Below, in pieces: positions 9,822-18,817 of a DNA stretch of 64,000 bases; the stretch's first letter is position 1, and each line of letters starts with the position of its first letter. Under the pieces are notes generated by a model. That model ran no database searches. It was not told the DNA's origin and saw nothing but the letters and a program-made list of their open reading frames with translations. Source of the stretch: Photobacterium leiognathi (GTDB taxonomy: Bacteria; Pseudomonadota; Gammaproteobacteria; Enterobacterales; Vibrionaceae). A program made the position numbers and the translations under genes. The stretch lies in the NCBI RefSeq assembly GCF_030685535.1, contig NZ_CP131599.1, positions 124,001 through 188,000 of the forward strand. Direction: 5' to 3'.

Positions 9822-11822
9822 TTATATGCCCTTTGCGACATCATCGAGCGCTTTGAGTACCTGCTCGTTAATATGCCCTTGATGAACTAACTGACAGACC
9901 TTTCGCCGTACCGCGAGTCCTGAAATTAAACGTTCAATCGATAAGTGGCGCTCATCTTGGCGGCTATTGTACAGCTCAACAGTTTTACTTAACGTCTCAT
10001 AGCTAACTTTCTCACAAGCAACATATAACCAATCGAGCTTCTCTAAATACCCCTTACACTCTTCTGTTATTACAGATGAAGAATGTCCTGTCATCGCCGA
10101 TAACGCTGTGATGCTGCGTTGTAGCGCCTCTGGAGAGGTATATTTAGATAAAACTATCGTTAGTTCATCGGCATTAATTTCAACTAAGTGCTTTCTCAAC
10201 TTAATACGACGCCCTAATCGCCCTTTCGGTCGTGCAGGTTTACGTTGGATAGGCTCAAATTCCCCATCAATGATCGCAGAGAGCTGATCAAGCTCTTGTT
10301 TTGGCAAGATCTCATTACGTAATGGGTTTGGCATCGTTGGTGCCATCGTGCGCTTACCTTCATTGTAGGTTTTCGCACGAGAAAAACGGATCACTTCATC
10401 AGCATCACACTTAATATCAATCCGATAGTCGGTATAGCGTTTGTCTAGATCTTCGGCACTGATCGTAAGATGGTAACCCCATAAATTCACGGCAAACAAG
10501 GTATCCGTAACTTTACCTTCCGCCAATTTTTTCAACTCGCGGATCAGATCAGACGAAAAACGACGCCATTCAATATTTCTAGCAAGCTTTTGATTTAGCT
10601 CACTTAAAAGCATGGAATCATTAACACGACGAGACATTCTGCTTCGGAAGAAAGTGTATAACTGGAATACCAATGTATGTTGACGCAAAATCTCTGGTGG
10701 AAATAAGAAAAAATAATCGCGCGTTAGCAGCTCATCAAAGAACGAAGGTTCCCATACTAAAATATACAGATTCGGTTTGATCCTGATCTCACCGTCTTCA
10801 CCCTCTTGAGGCGCTTCTTCCGATGCTGTTATCGTGCGTGCAATAAAACGGAAACGATCACTTTTAAAACCTTCTGGCATATTTTCGCTTAACCAGCGGC
10901 CAGTTAATTCATGTAATTGAAAATCAGTAAATTCAATGCGATCAATACTTTCGCGGATAGAATCACGTGCAGGCCCACTGTCTTTCTTACCACGTAATGC
11001 CAAAATATCGGTGATATAAACCGGTGTCTTATTGGTAGTTGAACGAGCTTGGATCTCATAATCAGCAATATGGTGATCGTGGTATTGCACCGTCAACGTA
11101 AACAATGCAAACAGTGTCATCAGATCGTCAACGGTCATGATCGACTTAGAAGATCGTGTTTCAATGATCGCTTTTGTGCCACTGATCGCCACCATCGACT
11201 TTTGATAACTTTTCTTAGTTCTTGGTGGTGCTAATGCCTGATCAATGATCCCTGCCCAACTTGTTGGTGAAACCACAATTTGATCCGCCTCATCTGGCAT
11301 TGATGGCGGTGTACCTAAGCCATGCTCAGTGAGTAAACGACGATTAACATGATTTTGCGCTAGCGCTTTTGAACGTTTTTGCTTTTCTTTTTCTTTAAAA
11401 TGATCAGATTGTAAACTACCCGTGCCAAGTTGGGAGATCAGCAATGCTGGATTGATGAAGTGATGTAGCATGGTTTTCCCTGCCAACCCTTCTTCAAATT
11501 TAACAGGTTGTTGATTAAATAAACCGACATTAACCGCAGCGCGCAGACGTTGCTGGATCGCCGCTCGAGTTAACTGACCTTCTGTCGCTTCAACCAATTC
11601 AGTGGTTGAAACTAAGCCGTCTTGGCTTGATAGCCCACGTAACGAAATAATATTGAGTAATTCAATAATACTTTTGGTGACACCTTTAAAGTGTTGATAC
11701 TGAGGAAGCCAGTCTACCAAGCTTGCTGGGATCGCAAATAAATGGCCGTCTTTGTGTGATCGTGGCGCTTCGATCAATATCTTTTCAACGGGGGTATTGT
11801 CACTATTACGGGGTGGTTTCAT
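9822..11822 (-). CDS. rctB: RctB, initiator of chromosome 2 replication
   Basis: 666 residues, close to the Vibrio cholerae initiator. RctB is specific to Vibrionaceae chromosome 2. It binds GATC-containing iterons and 39-mer-type sites at the origin and opens the DNA there. The protein shows the expected winged-helix-rich composition and basic C-terminal half. The gene is read away from an iteron array at 12026-12148, with parA2 on the far side, which is the standard Vibrio arrangement. Its promoter region (11823-12020) holds several further GATC sites, consistent with autoregulation and Dam control, though that is inference from the family. Confidence 0.97.
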   Translation of the reverse strand: MKPPRNSDNTPVEKILIEAPRSHKDGHLFAIPASLVDWLPQYQHFKGVTKSIIELLNIISLRGLSSQDGLVSTTELVEATEGQLTRAAIQQRLRAAVNVGLFNQQPVKFEEGLAGKTMLHHFINPALLISQLGTGSLQSDHFKEKEKQKRSKALAQNHVNRRLLTEHGLGTPPSMPDEADQIVVSPTSWAGIIDQALAPPRTKKSYQKSMVAISGTKAIIETRSSKSIMTVDDLMTLFALFTLTVQYHDHHIADYEIQARSTTNKTPVYITDILALRGKKDSGPARDSIRESIDRIEFTDFQLHELTGRWLSENMPEGFKSDRFRFIARTITASEEAPQEGEDGEIRIKPNLYILVWEPSFFDELLTRDYFFLFPPEILRQHTLVFQLYTFFRSRMSRRVNDSMLLSELNQKLARNIEWRRFSSDLIRELKKLAEGKVTDTLFAVNLWGYHLTISAEDLDKRYTDYRIDIKCDADEVIRFSRAKTYNEGKRTMAPTMPNPLRNEILPKQELDQLSAIIDGEFEPIQRKPARPKGRLGRRIKLRKHLVEINADELTIVLSKYTSPEALQRSITALSAMTGHSSSVITEECKGYLEKLDWLYVACEKVSYETLSKTVELYNSRQDERHLSIERLISGLAVRRKVCQLVHQGHINEQVLKALDDVAKGI

Positions 11823-12025
11823 CTGTCATTGACCGTAGATCCATCATCTTTCCGCAAAGATTAATGGAAAAAGATCAAGAAATAAAGTTTTTTGTTTAAA
11901 GATTTTTAATACTGATCTTTATGTTTAATTCTGATCTTATTGATTAAGTGATCTTATGATCTGGTTTGGAAATTAAATATAACTATATGTTTTTTAAGTT
12001 TATTATAAAACAGGAGGCTGGAACA

Positions 12026-12148
12026 ATGATCAAAGCGCTATCGGAAGTGTGATCAAAATATCCTCGAAAATATGATCATCATAGGGTTGGAAAGATGATC
12101 ATCAGAGAACTGAAACGATGATCATCAATGGTTTGAAAGCATGATCAT
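12026..12148 (+). repeat. RctB iteron array: six sites with 23-bp spacing
   Basis: Sites start at 12026, 12049, 12072, 12095, 12118 and 12141, exactly 23 bp apart. Four are ATGATCAT, the first is ATGATCAA and the second GTGATCAA. Each holds a Dam site. RctB binds such sites when methylated in V. cholerae; that part is family knowledge. Confidence 0.93.
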
Positions 12149-12174
12149 GAATGTTTCAATGATTATATACAGAG

Positions 12175-12183
12175 TTATCCACA
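12175..12183 (+). promoter_or_regulatory. DnaA box
   Basis: A perfect TTATCCACA lies 27 bases after the last iteron, in the position where the vibrio chromosome 2 origin carries its DnaA box. Confidence 0.9.
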
Positions 12184-12405
12184 GGGCGTGGCATAAAGTG
12201 ATGGTTCACTGGCTTTAAAATCGCTTTATAAGGTCTTTTTGCCATGGAAAGATGATCATGTATTTGCATTTAGAGTGTCATTTCCTTGATATTGATGTTT
12301 TTTACATCAATTTTCTATTTATCGTTATCGTTCGCTGTTAGAGATTGAAATTACAACGCTGATGCGTGTGTCGTTATTTTGCGTTGAATCTGGACTTTAT
12401 TGTAC

Positions 12406-12717
12406 GGAAAAATGATCAAGTTAGCGTGGGTGAATTTCAATTTTCCTTTGTTTTTCCATTTCAGCATCCCCTTCGAGTGTTTTAGAGGCTTATTTTGTCA
12501 TCTAAACCCTTATTGAATCTACATTCTCCGTAAATTCTCAGCTATTTATCATGCTTCCGTATATTGGCTTGGTCGGAATGATATACCACGTTTTAGCTTG
12601 ATCATTTTTCCAAGAGAAGACGATCTTTTAATCCTGTAAATCAATGCTATTACAGCGATGAGATTATCTTGATCATCGTTTCAAGATCTTAGCTATTTTG
12701 GCGGAACAATGATCAAG
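12406..12717. promoter_or_regulatory. Four 39-mer-like RctB sites beside the origin
   Basis: The motif GGAANNATGATCAAG occurs at 12406-12420 (plus), 12597-12611 (minus), 12668-12682 (minus, GAAACGATGATCAAG) and 12703-12717 (plus). They differ from the iterons in the GGAA prefix and AAG suffix. In V. cholerae the analogous longer sites inhibit initiation; the assignment here is by position and motif. Confidence 0.7.
12511..12557 (+). repeat. 47-bp bipartite repeat, copy 1
   Basis: The pattern TATTGAA-N2-TACA-N2-CTCCGTAAATT-N7-ATTTATCATGCTTC is shared with 12878-12924 at identical spacing. Flanking words TTGAATCTGGAC (12384) and TTTAGAGGC (12481) are also duplicated near the second copy (12970 and about 12987). 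Confidence 0.85.
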
Positions 12718-12877
12718 TATAAGTCTGATCAAATAAAGCTTGTTTGTGTGAATGGGTCTAAAAGCAATGTGATTTCAGCCTTGATTTTAGTTTTAATAAT
12801 GAAATGACTATGAAATTGAGTAATTTCATCATATCTTTTATTTAGCTGTGTTTTTATCCAATTTTTTCCTATGTTGA

Positions 12878-12924
12878 TATTGAAAATACAAGCTCCGTAA
12901 ATTAGACGATATTTATCATGCTTC
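12878..12924 (+). repeat. 47-bp bipartite repeat, copy 2
   Basis: Same conserved blocks and spacing as 12511-12557, with a different seven-base centre. It lies about 250 bp upstream of parA2. Confidence 0.85.
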
Positions 12925-13172
12925 TGGGTATTTGTAATTTACATTGTAAATAAGTGACGTTGTAACAGTTTGAATCTGGACATAATTTAGAGGCATTATC
13001 CGTTAAAAAATCACACCTCTTTTATTGGCTAATATTAAAATTGAGTGCTTTTTATTAAAAATTCGCTTTTTGACTTGAGATTGACATCACACTGAATGTT
13101 CAGCTTTTTATTGTTGAAAATTATATTTGCTGTACAATGTGAGGCAATCAATCATCATGGCGAAGAGTGATA

Positions 13173-14387
13173 ATGAATAGGGAACAGACGATCCAAAATT
13201 TGCTCAATATTGCTGAGCAAACAAAACAAGTACAAGCGGACCGAATTGAGATTGTTTTAGAAGAGCGTCGTGAGGAATTATTCCCTCCGATGTCTAAAGC
13301 ATTAATGGAAACACGTTCAGGTTTAACCCGTCGTAAATTAGATGATGCGATTTCTCGTATGGAAGCGGATGGTCACCAATTTACGAAAAACAATGCTAAC
13401 CACTACTCTATTACCTTAGAAGAAGCGCATAAGCTAATGCAAGCGGCTAAAAAACCCGCTTTTTATGAGCGCGAAGGTGCTGGTCGTAAACCTTGGGTTG
13501 TGAATGTGCAAAACCAAAAAGGTGGCACGGGTAAATCAATGACAGCAGTTCACCTAGCTGCTTGTTTAGCTCTTGATTTAGATAAGCGCTATCGTATTTG
13601 TCTTATCGATCTCGATCCACAGGGTTCACTACGTTTATTCTTAAACCCTTTAATTAGTGTGGGTAAACAAGAGACGATCTATTCTGCCGTTGACGTTATG
13701 CTAGATAACGTGCCTGCAGATGTGCAGATGGACAAAAACTTTGTGATGGATAATGTGGTGATGCCAACCCAATATCCTAACTTAAAAACCATTGCCGCTT
13801 TCCCTGAAGATGCGATGTTTAATGCTGATGCATGGCAAGATCTCGCTGTAAATCAAGATCTTGATATTGTTCGATTACTGAAAGAAAAAGTGATTGATCC
13901 AATTGCTGATGAATTTGACATTATTATGATTGATACTGGTCCTCACATCGATCCATTGGTGTGGAATGCGATGTATGCATCGAACGCATTGATCATTCCG
14001 TGTGCTGCGAAGCGCTTAGACTGGGCTTCAACTGTTAACTTCTTCCAGCACTTACCAACAGTTTATGAGATGTTCCCCGAAGAGTGGCACGGTTTAGAAT
14101 TTATTCGTTTAATGCCAACGATGTTTGAAGATGATAATAAAAAGCAAGTTTCAGTACTGACTGAAATGAACTATTTATTGCGTGATCAGGTAATGATGGC
14201 AACAGTACCAAGAAGCCGTGCATTTGAAACCTGTGCTGATACTTACAGTACGGTATTTGACTTAACTGCGGCAGAATTTGAAGGGGGTAAAAAGACCCTT
14301 TCAACAGCTCAAGAAGCTATTCAACGTGTTGGTTTAGAACTTGAACGTGTGATGCATAGCCATTGGGCAAACCTTAACGAGGAGTAA
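13173..14387 (+). CDS. parA2: ParA2, chromosome 2 partition ATPase
   Basis: 404 residues from the ATG at 13173; a GTG two codons earlier is possible. The N-terminal 110 residues form a helix-turn-helix region typical of the P1-type ParA. The ATPase domain follows, with the deviant Walker A motif QKGGTGKS, the LIDLDPQGS segment and IIMIDTGPH. The protein closely resembles the V. cholerae chromosome 2 ParA. ParA2 forms dynamic filaments or gradients on the nucleoid that move ParB2-parS2 complexes. It is the first gene of parA2-parB2, the two separated by seven bases. Confidence 0.97.
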   Translation: MNREQTIQNLLNIAEQTKQVQADRIEIVLEERREELFPPMSKALMETRSGLTRRKLDDAISRMEADGHQFTKNNANHYSITLEEAHKLMQAAKKPAFYEREGAGRKPWVVNVQNQKGGTGKSMTAVHLAACLALDLDKRYRICLIDLDPQGSLRLFLNPLISVGKQETIYSAVDVMLDNVPADVQMDKNFVMDNVVMPTQYPNLKTIAAFPEDAMFNADAWQDLAVNQDLDIVRLLKEKVIDPIADEFDIIMIDTGPHIDPLVWNAMYASNALIIPCAAKRLDWASTVNFFQHLPTVYEMFPEEWHGLEFIRLMPTMFEDDNKKQVSVLTEMNYLLRDQVMMATVPRSRAFETCADTYSTVFDLTAAEFEGGKKTLSTAQEAIQRVGLELERVMHSHWANLNEE

Positions 14388-14394
14388 TTAACAG

Positions 14395-15369
14395 ATGGCA
14401 ATTAAAACGACTGATCTTAATGCTCGTCTGTTTGGTAAAGCTGACAAACGTCGAGCAACCAATGTTACAGAAGCGCAAACAGCTGCACGTGATAAAGCGG
14501 CTGTGATTGAATTAGCGGTTGCGGGTGAAGAAACAGTCGCGTTTGAATTAATTAAAATCAATGCTGATGATGTAAGTACAAAAACCACGGTATTTGCAGA
14601 AAATGCTCGTGAGCAGGCGTTTTTAAATGAGCACGCACTGGCTGATATTTTATCAACCTTAAAAGATCGTGGTCAGCAATATCCAGCGGTTGGCCGCTGG
14701 TTAGATGATGGCCGTATTGAAGTGCTCGACGGTAGTCGTCGTCGCATGTCCTGTATTTTAGCTCATAAAGATTTTCTTATTTATGTCGCTAAAGGGATCA
14801 ATACGGAACATGCTAAGTTTCTTTCTGATGTTGCTAACGCACATAAACCACTAAGTTTATATGAGCGTGGTAAAGAGATGCAGCATCTACTTGATAGTGG
14901 GAAAGTGGCTGATCAGAAAGAGCTTGCCCGTTACTGTCAATGTAGCGAAGCGCTAGTCAGTGGTGCATTAAAAGCAGCAAGCTTACCGATGGAGTTGTTG
15001 ATGGCATACCCAAGTGTGGGTGAGTTAGGTCGTCCAACCATTGTTAAGCTCCATCGTGTATTTTTTGGTTTGGCTCCTGATCAGCAAAAGCACATGATCC
15101 AAGAGTTAAGCTCGGATAAAACCGCATTATGGAAGACCATTAACGCGCAAGGGATCAGCCGTATTACACGTGAAGTAACGGTAAAACTTGAAGAAATGGG
15201 GGATGCACTACAGCCTAAAGCTGTTGTAGAAAAGCCATCATCTCAAGAGTTGATCAAAGGTAAAGTGAGCTATACCCGTGATGGTGATAAGCTTCAGCTT
15301 CGCTTGAAAAAAATGAGTGATCGCCAAGTGAGCGATATTCTTGCTTATTTAAATGACTACTTAAAATAA
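14395..15369 (+). CDS. parB2: ParB2, chromosome 2 centromere-binding protein
   Basis: 324 residues. It has a ParB/Spo0J-like N-terminal domain, including DGSRRR near residue 117, the nucleotide-binding box of ParB proteins, then a helix-turn-helix region near 170-200 (KELARYCQCSEALVSGALK) and a C-terminal dimerisation part. ParB2 binds parS2 palindromes and loads onto flanking DNA. Six such sites lie just downstream of tmcA and a seventh lies at 48006. It is cotranscribed with parA2 and followed by the terminator at 15380-15407. Confidence 0.96.
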   Translation: MAIKTTDLNARLFGKADKRRATNVTEAQTAARDKAAVIELAVAGEETVAFELIKINADDVSTKTTVFAENAREQAFLNEHALADILSTLKDRGQQYPAVGRWLDDGRIEVLDGSRRRMSCILAHKDFLIYVAKGINTEHAKFLSDVANAHKPLSLYERGKEMQHLLDSGKVADQKELARYCQCSEALVSGALKAASLPMELLMAYPSVGELGRPTIVKLHRVFFGLAPDQQKHMIQELSSDKTALWKTINAQGISRITREVTVKLEEMGDALQPKAVVEKPSSQELIKGKVSYTRDGDKLQLRLKKMSDRQVSDILAYLNDYLK

Positions 15370-15379
15370 GCATTCAACA

Positions 15380-15407
15380 AACCACGCTAACTAGCGTGGT
15401 TTTTTTT
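15380..15407 (+). terminator. Terminator of parA2-parB2
   Basis: The hairpin ACCACGCTA/TAGCGTGGT is followed by eight or nine T, ten bases after the parB2 stop. Confidence 0.93.
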
Positions 15408-15468
15408 ACCTTGCTCATTCCTTTCACATGTTATGATCGTAGCCAATCTGTGTTGCTTGGATCATTTT

Positions 15469-17598
15469 ATGTTGTCTTCACTTCCTACTTTTATTTCTCA
15501 ATTACGTGATAATTCTGTTCAATGCCATTGTCGACGATTAGTGATTGTCGAGGGGGCTTTAGATTGGTCAACAAAGATCGCTATACAGTTTTCTCAACAC
15601 TATCCAAGCACGTTATGGGTAGGTGAAACGGCACCATCTTTATTATCCAGTTGCCGTTTTAAAAATGCTAAGCAATGGCTAGGACAAGAAACCGATTGTT
15701 TAATTATTAATGCTCACGATGGCATTGATGCGAATGTACTTGGTGCTTTGTCTGGTACGATCCGTGGCGGTGGTGTGCTGTTATTGTTGCTACCTTCCGC
15801 TTGGTTGTCACTTGAACGGTGCTCGCGATTTTCTCAACATATAGCCAATGTTTCGACTTTGGCTGATGTTATTCGGTTGAGAGAAGATCTGCCATTACCA
15901 CCACTAGTGCTTCAATCTGTTTATGAACGATGCGTTGAAAGCTTTGTATCAACGGCTCCCCGCTTGTGTCTGACTGCGCAGCAAGATCAGGCCGTTGATG
16001 CTATTTTGAAAGTGAGTACTGGTCATCGTAAGCGTCCTTTAGTGCTTTCAGCTGATAGAGGTCGAGGAAAATCGTCGGCTTTGGGGATTGCAGCTGCTGA
16101 GTTAATGTCTTCTCGCAAGATTAAAATTGCGGTTACGGCTCCATCTTTTGCCTGTGCTGCGACTATTTTTGCACATGCTGCTCAACGAATAGAAGATGCT
16201 GATTGTTCTCATCCCCACCGTATTCTCGCTAGTAAAGGAAGTGAGTTAGTTTTTGTCGCAGCAGATATGATCTGTCAAACAGCGCGAGAATATGATCTTA
16301 TCTTAGTTGATGAAGCGGCCGCTATTGCCGCAGATACATTATCTCAGCTGCTTGATGTTCATAATCGTTTAGTGTTTGCCACGACTATTCATGGTTATGA
16401 AGGTACTGGTCGAGGCTTTGAAATTAAATTCAAACAAGCTTTAAATTTAAAAATGCCACAATGGCGAGGGTTGCATCTTGATCAACCTATTCGCTGGGCA
16501 AATGATGATCCGCTTGAAGCCTGGGTATTTAAAGCTCTCTTACTTGATGCTGAGCATTCAACGTTGGCAAATTTACCAAAGAGTAAAATTCGATATTGTT
16601 TGATTGATAAAGCGGAGTTGACACATTCACCCAATCTACTATCTCAAGTTGTTGGCTTATTGATCCATGCCCATTATCAAACATCGCCAAATGATATTCA
16701 GCAACTGCTTAATGACGATAGCCAACAATTAATAGTGGCTTGCGTAGGAAATGATGTTGTTGGCTGCTGCTTAGTCGTTAAAGAGGGGGGCTTTGATGAC
16801 GCGCTTGCATCAGATGTTGTTCAAGGAAAGCGTCGCCCTAAAGGACATTTGCTTGCACAATCGGTGGCTGCACATTTAGGTTTTAAATCGGCAGCAATGC
16901 AATCGTGTTATCGTATTTTACGTATTGCTGTTTTACCGACATTACAACATCAGGGAATTGACCAACAGTTAATTCATACTGCTGAGCAAGTTGCGAATGA
17001 ACAATCTATAGACTACATTGGTACAAGTTTTGGCGCGACACAAGAGTTAGTTTCTTTTTGGAGTCGATGCCAGTTCGAAGCTATTCGTTTAGGTATAACG
17101 AAAGACAGTGCAAGTGGTCATCATTCTTTGTTGATGGTAAAGGCGCTTAACAATGCATGTCATCAGCTATGGCTTGATGATGCCAAAATGTTATTTTCAG
17201 CAACGTTTGGGGCTCAACGTGTTGAGCAGTTTTCTGACATATCACCGTTACTGTTTATCTTTCTATATCGTCACATCTCGGTTAAACCTATTAACTATTT
17301 ATTATCTGCTTCATTAGTTAAGATGCAGCTAACAGGTTTTTCTAATGGCTCGTTTGGCTATGACACGGTTGTTGCTAGTTTAGAAATGAAGTTAAGTGAG
17401 TTTATATTGAATAACACAGCTTATTGTTCAGATGATTTATTGCTATGCACAGCAAAAGTATTACAAAAACAATCCTGGGCTGATATGGTGACCCGCTTCA
17501 ATTTAACTGGAAGAAAGCAAGCTGAGGCTGAGCTACGTTCATTTGTACGTAAACATCTTATTCCGGATAGCATAAATACTGTTAGTTCATTAGGATGA
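15469..17598 (+). CDS. tmcA: tRNA(Met) cytidine acetyltransferase TmcA
   Basis: 709 residues from ATG 15469, which has GGAT eight bases upstream; an ATG at 15433 would add twelve residues. TmcA makes N4-acetylcytidine at the wobble base of elongator tRNA-Met using ATP and acetyl-CoA. The protein has the family order: an N-terminal DUF1726 region, an RNA-helicase-like ATPase with Walker A DRGRGKSS and Walker B LVDEAAA, then a GNAT acetyltransferase domain (about 430-560) and a tRNA-binding tail. It directly follows parB2 after a terminator. Confidence 0.93.
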   Translation: MLSSLPTFISQLRDNSVQCHCRRLVIVEGALDWSTKIAIQFSQHYPSTLWVGETAPSLLSSCRFKNAKQWLGQETDCLIINAHDGIDANVLGALSGTIRGGGVLLLLLPSAWLSLERCSRFSQHIANVSTLADVIRLREDLPLPPLVLQSVYERCVESFVSTAPRLCLTAQQDQAVDAILKVSTGHRKRPLVLSADRGRGKSSALGIAAAELMSSRKIKIAVTAPSFACAATIFAHAAQRIEDADCSHPHRILASKGSELVFVAADMICQTAREYDLILVDEAAAIAADTLSQLLDVHNRLVFATTIHGYEGTGRGFEIKFKQALNLKMPQWRGLHLDQPIRWANDDPLEAWVFKALLLDAEHSTLANLPKSKIRYCLIDKAELTHSPNLLSQVVGLLIHAHYQTSPNDIQQLLNDDSQQLIVACVGNDVVGCCLVVKEGGFDDALASDVVQGKRRPKGHLLAQSVAAHLGFKSAAMQSCYRILRIAVLPTLQHQGIDQQLIHTAEQVANEQSIDYIGTSFGATQELVSFWSRCQFEAIRLGITKDSASGHHSLLMVKALNNACHQLWLDDAKMLFSATFGAQRVEQFSDISPLLFIFLYRHISVKPINYLLSASLVKMQLTGFSNGSFGYDTVVASLEMKLSEFILNNTAYCSDDLLLCTAKVLQKQSWADMVTRFNLTGRKQAEAELRSFVRKHLIPDSINTVSSLG

Positions 17599-17606
17599 TG
17601 AGACTG

Positions 17607-17619
17607 TTTACAGTGTAAA
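17607..17619. promoter_or_regulatory. parS2: parS2-like site 1
   Basis: Palindrome TTTACAGTGTAAA, matching the chromosome 2 centromere consensus TTTACANTGTAAA of vibrios. It lies nine bases after tmcA. Confidence 0.88.
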
Positions 17620-17635
17620 TCAGTTTTCTTAATCA

Positions 17636-17648
17636 TTTACAGTGTAAA
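17636..17648. promoter_or_regulatory. parS2: parS2-like site 2
   Basis: TTTACAGTGTAAA, 29 bp from site 1. Confidence 0.88.
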
Positions 17649-17660
17649 TTTATTTACTGG

Positions 17661-17673
17661 TTTACACTGTAAA
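17661..17673. promoter_or_regulatory. parS2: parS2-like site 3
   Basis: TTTACACTGTAAA, immediately before the heptamer tandem repeat. Confidence 0.88.
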
Positions 17674-17693
17674 TCTGACCGTTAAAATTTTTT

Positions 17694-17943
17694 GCTTACT
17701 GCTTACTGCTTACTGCTTACTGCTTACTGCTTACTGCTTACTGCTTACTGCTTACTGCTTACTGCTTACTGCTTACTGCTTACTGCTTACTGCTTACTGC
17801 TTACTGCTTACTGCTTACTGCTTACTGCTTACTGCTTACTGCTTACTGCTTACTGCTCAATACTCATTACTCATTACTCAATACTCATTACTCAATACTC
17901 ATTACTCAATACTCAATACTCAATACTCAATACTCAATACTCT
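17694..17943 (+). repeat. Heptamer tandem repeat (about 35 units, two variants)
   Basis: About 23 uninterrupted copies of a seven-base unit (GCTTACT) run to about 17855. They are followed by about 12 units of the variants CAATACT and CATTACT to about 17943. It lies between parS2-like sites 3 and 4. The unit size and purity suggest slippage-prone length variation between strains. Confidence 0.95.
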
Positions 17944-18034
17944 ATGAGAGCTGGTGATGTCTAATCTCATCTACTAAATTACGGTTCTCGCTTCTAGCTT
18001 AGAGTAATATATATGCATGTTAGTGCTTATTTGG

Positions 18035-18047
18035 TTTACACTGTAAA
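18035..18047. promoter_or_regulatory. parS2: parS2-like site 4
   Basis: TTTACACTGTAAA, downstream of the heptamer repeat. Confidence 0.88.
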
Positions 18048-18099
18048 TTATTTATGAATAGAATTGTAGCTAGCTATGTGAAATGAATTTGTCTGAGGG

Positions 18100-18112
18100 T
18101 TTACAGTGTAAA
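18100..18112. promoter_or_regulatory. parS2: parS2-like site 5
   Basis: TTTACAGTGTAAA, 65 bp from site 4. Confidence 0.88.
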
Positions 18113-18428
18113 TTAATTTCAATCATGTCGTAATAGAGTTTTTTAAGGTTGCGATTTAAATAAAGTATTCGTTGATACCAGCTATCTCATAACATCATGT
18201 TATGCAGTAAGAGATTTTCAAGGCTTAATTACAAATATTGATAAGACTGCGCCTAATCGGTCGGCAATAACTCTTTGTTTGAAGATTAAAGATAGATGGT
18301 TAATGGATGCTAGTAAATTAAACTTATGTCACTTTGTTTTATTAACTTATATCTAAGTCGCTTCTAGATACAGCAAGGATGCATTACCTGGTAGATAGAG
18401 ATTTTTTGAAGCTTGTACCTTCATCATA

Positions 18429-18696
18429 TATACCCAAGCGACTTCAATATGCCTGATTCAGAGCTAAGTCACTGAGTTGAATTCAAGGAAGACAACGAAG
18501 CGGAATAGCGAGCTCTTTCCAAGTTGTCTGACGCAAGAAGTCGGCTCAGTGGCACGCTCTTAAAGGGCGAGCGTCCTTAGCTCTCAGACTTTGTTAACGA
18601 TTCTCAATGTAGAACCACTATATCTTCGAATCCTTGCCGCGCCTGAGAACTAATGTCGTCTCGCTGAACACTGCATCTTGAGGTTGCTTGGGGATA
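18429..18696. mobile_element. MITE-like element, copy 2 (268 bp)
   Basis: Same length as copy 1 at 2082-2349 and highly similar to it in the same orientation. The terminal inverted repeats are slightly more degraded (right end reads CTTGGGGATA). There is no coding capacity. Confidence 0.85.
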
Positions 18697-18817
18697 TCAC
18701 GATTACATTTATTGTTTTACGTTAAGAACGGTCAACGTTCTTACTATTATTGTTTGAAGTGACTTGTGAAGATGATTATTTCGGGAATAAAAAAACCAGC
18801 GATATGGCTAACACCTA

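Larger units (their letters stand above)
11823..13172. other. Chromosome 2 replication origin region (oriC2)
   Basis: 1.35 kb without a gene between rctB and parA2. It contains several GATC sites next to rctB, a phased array of six iterons (12026-12148), a DnaA box (12175-12183), an additional ATGATCAT at 12252, AT-rich stretches, four 39-mer-like sites (12406-12717) and a duplicated 47-bp bipartite repeat (12511 and 12878). This matches the minimal origin plus negative control region of other vibrio second chromosomes. No protein-coding rctA equivalent was seen. Confidence 0.9.
17599..18808. other. Centromere-like intergenic region without a gene
   Basis: 1.2 kb that holds five parS2-like palindromes, a heptamer tandem repeat (17694-17943) and a MITE copy (18429-18696). 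Between 18113 and 18428 I see nothing more. The open frame that runs through the heptamer repeat is an artefact of repetition. Confidence 0.75.

Noticed and set aside
17607..17673. TTTACANTGTAAA considered as TyrR or another repressor operator
   Set aside because: TyrR boxes have TGTAAA and TTTACA in the opposite order, six bases apart. The copy number and place after parB2 fit parS2 much better.
17694..17943. Repeat array considered as a CRISPR
   Set aside because: The units are seven bases, contiguous and without spacers; there are no cas genes.
17692..17964. A 90-codon frame encoding repeated LLTAYC peptides
   Set aside because: It is only the translation of the heptamer repeat. Seven-base units read in three phases make a 21-base period without stops; there is no ribosome binding site.
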